From: Dermatemys mawii
Lineage: Eukaryota > Chordata > Testudines > Dermatemydidae
Direction of reading: 5' to 3'
DNA: 64,000 bases
Assembly (NCBI GenBank): GCA_007922305.1
Contig: ML677364.1
Location: forward strand, 13,931,624-13,995,623
The notes beneath the pieces were generated by a model. The model was not told the DNA's origin. It did no database searches and worked only from the letters and a program-made list of their open reading frames with translations. Below are positions 57,024 to 64,000 of this stretch, in pieces; position 1 is the stretch's first letter, and the number at the start of each line of letters is the position of its first letter. Position numbers and translations under genes: made by a program.

Positions 57024-57061
57024 GCCCAAGTGGTCTCCATCCGATTGGGAGTGCGAGGGAG
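57024..57061 (+). repeat. 38-bp terminal direct repeat, left copy
   Basis: GCCCAAGTGGTCTCC ... GATTGGGAGTGCGAGGGAG begins 8 bp inside the element; four mismatches to 58209-58246. Confidence 0.9.
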
Positions 57062-57131
57062 TGGAGAATACCCCTTGGAGAGCAGATCCGAGGCCGCCCC
57101 GCCCCCCTCGCCGGAAGTACAGGGTTGGGAC

Positions 57132-57139
57132 TATAAAAG
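57132..57139 (+). promoter_or_regulatory. TATA box candidate of the LTR-like element
   Basis: TATAAAAG, preceded by a GC-box-like CCCCGCCCCCC at about 57097-57107 and followed by the GGCCGGCC palindrome. Layout fits a Pol II promoter. Confidence 0.6.
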
Positions 57140-57372
57140 GCCGGCCTTGCAGCCCAGAAGGTGGAAAAGCAGGAGAGGAGAAGGACGCTCCACAGGACCG
57201 GTTGCTGCCAGGAGGAAACTCGAGCCTGAGCTGCGCTCCAACCCCCGACGCCGAGGACGACTGGCCTGGAGTACCCGCCACTGTGTACCCGGAGGAACCG
57301 GACGCTGACTGGACGGCAGAGGTACCCACTCCCTGAGCCAGCTGCCCCTACCCTGAACAAGGGAACTCTAGA

Positions 57373-58153
57373 GACTGTTTGCCTTGTTGGCTGCCTGTGC
57401 CATGCCCAGGCTATAGCCAGCCCTCCAAGACTGTTTGTTGCTGGTTGCCTGAGCCTGACGCCCAGGCCCCAGCCCTGTAAAGACTGTTAGCTTTGCTGGC
57501 TGCCTGTGCCCTGAAGCCCAGGCTAAAGCTGGCCCCCAAAGACTGTGTGTGTTTGCTGGCTGCCTGTGCCAAACCTAGGCTAGAGCCAGCCCAGTGAAGA
57601 CTGTTTGCTTTGCTGGCTGCCTGCACCCTGAAGCTCAGGCCTCCAGTCCTTAAAGACTGTTTGTTCTCTGGTTGCCTGTGCCGCGCCAGCTTCCTAAAGA
57701 CTGTTGGTTGCTTTGCTGGCGGCCGGAACCTGAAGCCCAGGCCCCAGCCTCCCAAAGACTGTTTTGCCTTGCTGGCTGCCTGAGCCTGAAGCCCAGGCCC
57801 CAGCCCTTAAAGATTTTGTTTGTGCTGTCTGCCTGTGCTCTGAAGCTCAGTCCCCCATGCTGAAAGACTGCTTGCTTTGCTGCCTGCCTGTGCCACACCC
57901 AGGCTAGAGCCAGCCTCTCAATGACTGGTTTGCTGGCTGCCTGTGCCCTGAAGTCCAGGCGAAAGCCAGCCTCCTTAAAGACTGTTTGTTTGCTGGTTGC
58001 CTGAGCCTGAAGCCCTGGCCCCAGCTCTGTATAGACTGTTTGTCTTGCTGGCTGCCTGTGCCCTGAAGCCCAGGCTAGAGCCAGCCTCCTTAAAGACTGT
58101 TTGCCTAGCTGGCTGCCTGTGCCTTGCAAGCCCAGGCCCCATCTACATCCACC
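57373..58153 (+). repeat. Minisatellite of 14 units, about 56 bp each
   Basis: Units begin with GACTGTTTG or a variant at 57373, 57429, 57482, 57541, 57599, 57655, 57699, 57757, 57812, 57866, 57923, 57980, 58034 and 58095, and contain GCTGGCTGCCTG. Two main versions of the second half exist: GTGCC...AGGCTAGAGCCAGCC and GAGCCTGA...AGGCCCCAGCC. Lengths vary from 44 to 61 bp. Confidence 0.95.
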
Positions 58154-58208
58154 GACTGCGCTACATGCCAGTCATCTTACAGAGCCTGAACCCGGCAGGT
58201 TCGGACTG

Positions 58209-58246
58209 GCCCGAGGGGTCTCCTTCCGATTGGGAGAGCGAGGGAG
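58209..58246 (+). repeat. 38-bp terminal direct repeat, right copy
   Basis: GCCCGAGGGGTCTCC ... GATTGGGAGAGCGAGGGAG ends 7 bp before the element's CTACA end. Confidence 0.9.
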
Positions 58247-58253
58247 CCCTACA

Positions 58254-59543
58254 CATGTCAACATATTTTGTTTTGATCAAAAATGTCAAAACAAAATGTT
58301 CTGACATTTGCAAATTGTAATATTTCAGAATATCTATTTTGCAAAATATTTTGCAGTCTCAACTTCTCTTCCCTCTTTGGGGTGAAAATAAATGTTGAAA
58401 TGCCAGAGTTTACCATGTGATGGAAATTCCAAATTTTGCTCAGTTTTACTGTTTTCCTTTATTCAGGAACCTATGCAGGAAAGAGAATGGCCCCCAAACA
58501 AAATACATGAAAAGGCTTAAAGCAGAAAAACTAGCTGTATCTGAGGTTGTGCATAGGAAAGGAGAAGTGCCAATGTTCAGAGGCTTTAGAGAAGATAAAA
58601 GGCTAAATGCATAGTAAAGACTGTGACTGCTCACCTGCCTTTTGTTACTGTCTTTGAATGCCATCATGTAAATGTCTATGAATATACTACCTTAGCAAAG
58701 ATTAATACCTTTAGCTATCTCTCTTTTCTTTTGATTTGTTGCTGTTGTTCATTAGCCTATTCTTTGTAAAGAAAGTCTTCTGGCTCCTGGAAATGTTGTA
58801 ATATCCAAGAACAGGTTGCATACTCTGCTGAACAACATGACTTGATTTCCTTCTCAATTCAGTACACAAATATATGTTTCAGATTTATTCAGTGTTTTAT
58901 GCCTCTCCACTTTTGAATTTCAGAGTCACGGACCTTTTACCAGCTCATGTGAAAACTTCAACTGGTGCACATTGAATACAGGGCTTCTGCTGATACTGAT
59001 TCAGTTAACATGTAAATAGCTCTTGATGTCTCAGCCATATCTCCCAGGATGACTTTTTCTCCTGGATAAAGTTCAGAGTCAGATGTCAGTATTTCCTTTG
59101 ATCTTAAATTTAAAAAGACAGGGCCTATATTTTTTTATAATTCCTCTGTATTAAATATTAATTTTCACAGATGACGCTCCATCTGGCACAGTTATTATCT
59201 CCATTTTGCCTGTTCCATTTTCAGTTAGAAACAGTCCAAATTAACTGAAAGGATTATATGACTCCACACACCCCCTTCTCTGGCATAGGGATGGACAACT
59301 CCAGAGCTACTCTGCAGTCTGTGTGGTTTGGGGAACTTTCCACTTGTTTCTAACCACTAAGGAATCTCCTTTAAAAAGTTCAAAGATTTGCCATTAGCAC
59401 TCAAAAACCAGAGTGCATTTCAAAGGGTTTACCATCACCCCTCCCCTGCTCCTGTAATCATGTTTTTTCACTAGAAACAAAAATACATCAATGTGTACTT
59501 ATGTACAATGGAAAAAATAAATTAATGGTCATAATATAAGATA
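58254..59543. other. No gene seen; AT-rich unassigned DNA
   Basis: The first 70 bp may continue the repeat interrupted at 57010. Nothing else recognised; small frames at 58417-58667 overlap on both strands. Confidence 0.45.
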
Positions 59544-59724
59544 TTCAGTATCAGAGGGGTAGCCGTGTTAGTCTGGATTTGCAGAAGCAACAAAGAGTCC
59601 TGTGGCACCTTATAAACTAACTTGTATTAGAACATAAGCTTTTGTGAGTGAATACCCACTTCGTCAGATGGCATGCATCCGACGAAGTGGGTATTCACCC
59701 ACGAAAGCTTATGTTCTAATACAT
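59544..59724 (+). mobile_element. Turtle SINE-like repeat with palindromic tail
   Basis: The head AGGGGTAGCCGTGTTAGTCT, then AACAAAGAGTCCTGTGGCAC, is followed by a tail whose two 47-base arms (59624-59670 and 59676-59722) are inverted copies: GTATTAGAACATAAGC ... and GCTTATGTTCTAATAC. The tail carries hammerhead-like cores. It could be a SINE or a terminal fragment of a Penelope-like element. Confidence 0.82.
59679..59716 (+). ncRNA. Hammerhead-ribozyme-like core in the repeat tail
   Basis: CCGACGA (59679-59685; hammerhead box CUGANGA with U4 changed to C) is followed by one extra A and a perfect 6-bp stem GTGGGT/ACCCAC with loop ATTC. Then come GAAA (59703-59706), a 3-bp stem III (A-U, G-U, C-G, loop TTAT) and a TC cleavage-type dinucleotide. 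Stem I is not convincing. The inverted arm read on the minus strand has an intact CTGACGA but AAAA in place of GAAA. Probably inactive as it stands. Confidence 0.4.
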
Positions 59725-61425
59725 AGATATTTCACTCTATTAATATGGTATTTGAATCTATTGATAAAATATACAGTGTTTGCCATTTATTGTGACTCAT
59801 GCCAATGCTTTTTTATTATTATTATCTGTATCAAATGTAATACTTATCTCTCATTTCCCCCATATTTTTCTATAAACTCTATTTGTTTAAAAACCTGTCT
59901 CCCTAGTCCTAGAACTAGATACACACGTATATGACCCATATGAAGGGATTAAGGCCACACTTTATTTTAGTCATTCAGGTCCCTCTTCCTGGCACTTTCA
60001 GCTCATTTGCACCTGAACAGGGAGAGCAGCTATGCATAGTGAACTGGAATAGATATAGATAGAAACATTAAAAAGTATATGTGCATTGTTAGTAGACTAC
60101 CCATCACAAATGCTTACATTATTCCTGCACATTAAATTGAGGTTTACTGAAGATTGTAGTAGTTTATTTAATACTGAAGTGATTTCTTTTAGCTCTGCAT
60201 AGAATTCCTTTCTCACACCTTTCCTCACTCATCTCTTTTGCAAGCGCATTGGAGTAAGGACCATCTCTTAGTATTTGAATATACAGTGACTAGCATAGTG
60301 GGGCATTTCAGTATTATTGTCATACATATAACAATCATCAGAAACATGAGGTGATGTTTTACTTTTCAATGAGTATCTTCCTTCTCTGTGGCCTACAGTA
60401 CGTTTTAATCATTTTTTAAAAGAGGGCCAAATTAATTTTAAAGCTGTTTAATAATACATAGGGGAAGAAAGGTGAGAGAGGCTAGCATTAAATCTATAAA
60501 TCTTCTAACCTCTAAACCAACAAACTGAGAACAAGCCATAGGAGCTAAAAAAACCCCAAACACCAATAATAATAAAAAGTGTGCTTGTGAGGCTGTTTTA
60601 GCTCCTTCCTAACTTGCTCTTAATAATGTATCTATTTCAAAGTGAACTTTAGGGTTCCAATTTGTGCACTCAAAAATCTTGCCTTCCACTGCCATATCAT
60701 GACCAGCTCATCACATTGCTTGACTCACAACAAAGTAACATTAAATATTTGTAAAGTTCATGAGGCTCGGACCCCCTACCATTAACAAGGGTAGAACACA
60801 TGTTTTGTTTACAGCTAGACATCTGCATCTCTGGGTTGTTTGTCTAAATTCAATAGTGTGTATCAGAAATACCAAACACCAAGATTTGTCTTTAGCATTG
60901 TATTCAAATTCTTCATATCCTTATTCACAGTAGAATCATGCTACAAAACAAGACTATAATGATTATTAAAAAAAACCCCATACTTATGCTGCTTGAACTG
61001 TACTTCAAACAGGTCTGACTCTTGCTAAGCCTCAGTTGTAATTACCAGGGGTATAAATAGGTAAATCATAGCACTGCACTACCCACAGTGGAATGAGAAA
61101 ATGTGGCACACATATCCTGTAGGAAAAGCACTGGCATGACTTCAGTCACTGTCTTTTCCAAATTATTTAAAGATATTTTTATTTAAGTTAGGTTCTTCTT
61201 GCAATGCAAACTGGCATCTTGTTTGCTCTCTTTGCTGCAGTCCCATTTAGGCTCAAAGGGTTTTTCCTTGTTTAAAGCAGGGAGAATGCCAAAATATTCT
61301 CTGTAAATCAAAAAACAGTCTTAGTTCATCAGTATTTGAACAGTGATCAAACCCATCCTGAACATCTCTAAGAAAAGCCTTTCTCCCAAGTGCTCTCTTG
61401 CACCAAGTGCAAACTTTAAAATACA
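59725..61425. other. No gene seen; AT-rich unassigned DNA
   Basis: Nothing recognised. Frames of 69-96 codons at its edges reach into the SINE-like repeats and are not called. Confidence 0.5.
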
Positions 61426-61430
61426 GGTAT

Positions 61431-61470
61431 AGAAGCACAAGCTTTCGTGGGCTAGTACCCACTTCATCGG
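61431..61470 (-). ncRNA. Hammerhead-like core, sense orientation of the repeat
   Basis: On the minus strand: CCGATGA (61470-61464), an extra A, stem GTGGG/CCCAC with loop TACTAG, GAAA (61446-61443), then GC TTGT GC with a following TT, giving A-U, G-C, C-G for stem III. U4 is C. Stem I is weak. Confidence 0.38.
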
Positions 61471-61507
61471 ATGCATGCAGTTAAAGTGATACTTCCATGG
61501 CATGCAT

Positions 61508-61544
61508 CCGATGAAGTGGGTACCAGTCCACGAAAGCTTGTGCT
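61508..61544 (+). ncRNA. Hammerhead-like core on the inverted arm
   Basis: CCGATGA (61508-61514), extra A, GTGG/CCAC with a larger loop, GAAA (61532-61535), GC TTGT GC and TT. Same architecture on the opposite strand from 61431-61470. Confidence 0.35.
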
Positions 61545-61822
61545 TCAATACTTTTGTTAGACTTTAAGGTGCCACAGGACTCTTTGTCGCTTCTGCAAAT
61601 CCAAACTAACATGGCTACCTCTCTGATTCTTTAAAACACATGTTGGTCGAACTGAAATTGTGATATGAAGATTTCAATGGGAGGGAAAACTATAAAATGT
61701 CTGGGTGTTTCTCTTTACTGTCTCTTTCTCCCATTCCTTGTATTTTTTTGGAATAGGTTGTACTTGTTTCCATGAGAGAAGCTGATGGATTGAAGCACTT
61801 TTCACACCTGAAGATGTGGATT

Positions 61823-62016
61823 GTCATAGAATGTTAAGGATGGAAGGCACCTGAGGAGGTCATCTAGTCCAACCCCCTGCTCAAAACAGGACCAAACCCC
61901 AACTAAATCATCCATCAGATTTTTGCCCCAGATCCCTAAATGGCCCTTTCAAATATTGAACTTGTACCCCTGGGTTTAGCAGGCCAATGCTCAAACCACT
62001 GAGCTATCTCTCCCCC
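61823..62016 (-). mobile_element. tRNA-headed SINE with CR1-like tail
   Basis: On the minus strand, starting near 62016: GAGATAGCTCAGTGGTTTGA (tRNA-like A box region) and CCCAGGGGTACAAGTTCAAT (B box region), then a linker, then GGGTTTGGTCCTGTTTTGAG, GGGGGTTGGACTAGATGACC and TCCATCCTTAACATTCTATG. The last part is the CR1 3' end wording. A tRNA-derived head joined to a LINE-matching tail is the classic arrangement for trans mobilisation by CR1. Confidence 0.8.
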
Positions 62017-64000
62017 AAAACTTAACTATCTCAAACCTTCAGACTCACATTGCACCTAGTTCATTCATTAAAACCCTAAAGCCATTTTAGCAGCCACTGG
62101 AGGATTACTCCAGCACTGCATGATTCTCCAGTGGTGAAGCATTACCAAATCAGTAAGTACACCCTGCATCCCCTTTTGCACTAAGTGTTGCCATAGAATG
62201 AAAAGATAATAACAATAATAATGATAATAATAATTAATAATAACAACGCCTAGCTTTATATAGCACTTTGCATCAGTAGATCTCAAAGTGTTTTAGAAAG
62301 GAGGTCAGTATCTGAGAAAAGAAATGTGGATGGAACTCTTACAGCCAGGTACTTCCAGAGGTCATTGGCTGATTGCAAAAATTAGGACATCCTAATAATC
62401 TCTGCCTTACAGCTGGTACCAACACTTGCATGCCCTGGGATTGGGACCACATCTTTGTACCCATCTTTTCCTAAATTGTGTTCATTGCACTCCAAATTCT
62501 GAGCAAGGACATTGAATAAGAAGTGCAAGATCTGGTACTAAGAAATTCTGAATTATTATAATCTGAGAACAAACAGCAAGAAGTATTACAAGGATTTGAA
62601 TCTTGAGCTCTGAACTAGTGTAAAGGGCATATCCCTTCCTAATATTAATAGTCTGAATGATTGGCCTCCTGCTTTATTATCATGTTGCCAGAGGGATTTT
62701 TTAAATTATTGTTATCAAAGTAAAAGTGATTTATTATAGGTAGGGCTAATGCTTCCCTCTAAATCTATATCTTCTCTCTTCACCTTCCCTCATGAAAAAA
62801 AAGCTACCTTAATAAAAATTAATTTGGAGAAGATATTCTCTAAAATTGTTCCTTGGATAGTTACATTGGGTCTCAAATAGAGATTCAATGCCACCAATTT
62901 AACAACAACAACAACAAAATCACATAAATAAATAAATAATCCAGGTCATCCCCTCACTGAGATGCATTAAAGGGACACTTACAAAGTGTTAGGCCTAATT
63001 ATTAGCTTACACTGCCTTGACATTTCCATCACTTCCCCATGTTTGTCATCCCTTCTGGAAAGATTCACAGCCAATGGTTCCATTACTGCATTTCTTTCTA
63101 AAGGATAAAATAGTTCTTTTCAGATATATAAATGTTAACAGGTCAAAGACAGTCTGGGAGATCAGTGGCAAAGTATACCAGTAAATTTGCCGTCAGAGAA
63201 AGAGAGAGAGAGAAAGAGCTCCATTCTGCAGCTAGATTTGTGCTAACAGAGTCCTGTGCAGAGCCCATTTATGATTAAGACCACAAAAATGAAGAAAGAG
63301 TGCAGATTCAGTTGCAGGATTAGGGCTATAGTGTGTTTGTTGCAGGTGGTATATGAAGCAATTTGCTCACTAAGCACCTCAGAGTAAGTTATTTATATTC
63401 TGAATATCATTTATTTCTCATTTTTCCAGTTGGGGGAATGATCACTTTGAAAAAGAAATATATTGATGGACTCCTGAAGGGAAGATCTTTCAGGGTGAGA
63501 CATGCTGTCAAGGTAGATCAATATTTAGAGCTAGTAACCTTGACTGTGTCCCTTTTAAAACATCTTGGATGAGTAGGTTTCCCCCATAGCCTACCAGGTT
63601 TTGTTCAATGGGATTTATTTTATTACATCTGACACCAGTCAGCACACAGCAAACAGTACATCAGTAACTGCAGAGCAATATATGGGCACTTTGCTGAGAT
63701 TTTGGATTTCATACGCAACTTGGACATCACTTGCAACTTGCTTCAATCATCCAGAAAAATATATAAACTTATCCTACATGTACCATAATTAAAAAAATGT
63801 GAAATCATATGTATGCATGTGTACACATACACACACAGGCACACACACACAGGTGACTGGGAAATTGGTGTTAGTGTAGTGTCTTTCTATCCTCTTTTTG
63901 AACTATATTGTTAATCCAATATTTATACTACAGTACCTCTGTCTTATCAGTTCAAATCCAGCCCAGGCCAATAGTGCTTGAAATTCATTATCTACTTAAG
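62017..64000. other. No gene seen; AT-rich DNA with microsatellites
   Basis: (AAT/AAC)n at about 62206-62246; a MIR-like phrase GCTTTATATAGCACTTTGCA with TCTCAAAGTGTTTTAGAAAG at 62250-62345; (AAC)n at 62900-62918 and (AAAT)n at 62927-62940; GA-rich run at 63196-63217; and CA-rich run at 63817-63851. Two frames of 63-69 codons near 63363-63792 show no motif. Confidence 0.5.

Larger units (their letters stand above)
57016..58253 (+). mobile_element. Solo-LTR-like element with TATA box and tandem array
   Basis: The 1238-bp unit starts TGTAG and ends CTACA, the inverted TG...CA ends of LTRs. It is flanked by CATGC (57011-57015) and CATGT (58254-58258), a 5-bp target duplication with one mismatch. 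TATAAAAG lies at 57132-57139, after GC-rich CCGCCCCGCCCCCCTCGCC, and a leader of about 230 bp precedes 14 tandem units. A 38-bp direct repeat occurs just inside each end (57024-57061 and 58209-58246, 34 of 38 identical). No retroviral or Gypsy protein is encoded; frames up to 159 codons on the minus strand come from the array. It may be an LTR, or a very short element whose true terminal repeats are the 38-bp pair. Confidence 0.7.
61426..61632 (-). mobile_element. Turtle SINE-like repeat with palindromic tail, opposite orientation
   Basis: AGGTGCCACAGGACTCTTTG and TAACATGGCTACCTCTCTGA are the complement of the head seen at 59546. Tail arms at 61428-61478 and 61500-61551 are inverted copies separated by about 21 bp. 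It lies head-on to the 59544 copy, about 1.7 kb away. Confidence 0.82.

Noticed and set aside
57411..58129. Minus-strand frames of 114 and 159 codons with repeated peptide motifs
   Set aside because: The periodic peptides simply mirror the 56-bp tandem DNA units of an LTR-like element.
57373..58153. CRISPR-like array
   Set aside because: Units are contiguous and related over their whole length; there are no unique spacers, and the setting is a vertebrate genome.
63940..63968. Possible Pol III B box (CAGTTCAAATCCAGCC)
   Set aside because: No A box or tRNA fold upstream; more likely a core-SINE scrap or chance.

Overview
This is a stretch of vertebrate nuclear DNA, most likely from a turtle. 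It is AT-rich, has no bacterial-style gene packing, and contains no host protein-coding exon, tRNA or rRNA gene that I can support. The turtle call rests on its repeats: CR1 LINEs, SINE-like repeats whose GGTAGCCGTGTTAGTCTG-type heads and CCCACGAAAGCTTATG-type tails I associate with turtle genomes, a Penelope-like element, MIR-type core-SINEs, and many short hAT and PIF/Harbinger non-autonomous elements. Family names come from memory of consensus sequences, not from a search. Termini, target-site duplications and nesting were read directly from the sequence.

Layout. 1-1417: Penelope-like reverse transcriptase, minus strand, running off the left edge. 3.2-10 kb: DNA transposons (hAT 4906-5177 with perfect 8-bp TSD; Harbinger-like 7636-8311 with TAA TSD), an LTR-like block, and a CR1 tail (9470-10016) split by a hAT MITE with perfect 8-bp TSD. 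10-18.5 kb: mostly unassigned AT-rich DNA. 18.6-20.2 kb: CR1 endonuclease region ending at a palindromic pentamer repeat, then a hAT end. 21.7-23.5 kb: minus-strand CR1 interrupted by another CR1-type 3' end. 25.5-27.4 kb: GC-rich low-complexity island. 28.4 kb: ordered heptamer array. 31.3/32.3 kb: duplicated about 150-bp segment. 37.2-41.4 kb: hAT, TATA-bearing retroelement-like block, CR1 3' end, hAT, Harbinger-like element. 42.9-47.7 kb: GA-rich minisatellite, nested hAT elements, LTR-like block inside a hAT. 49-53.6 kb: AT palindrome, CR1 fragments, SINE, Harbinger-like element with TTA TSD. 57.0-58.3 kb: solo-LTR-like element with 14 tandem units. 59.5-62.0 kb: two palindromic-tailed SINE-like repeats and a tRNA-headed SINE with a CR1-like tail.

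Nothing here works as a pathway; the window is a record of successive insertions. The observation most worth testing is that the palindromic tails of the two SINE-like repeats at 59.5 and 61.4 kb can be read as degenerate hammerhead ribozyme cores (CCGANGA box, stem II, GAAA, short stem III, UH site). Penelope-like elements are known to carry hammerheads, and one lies in the same window.
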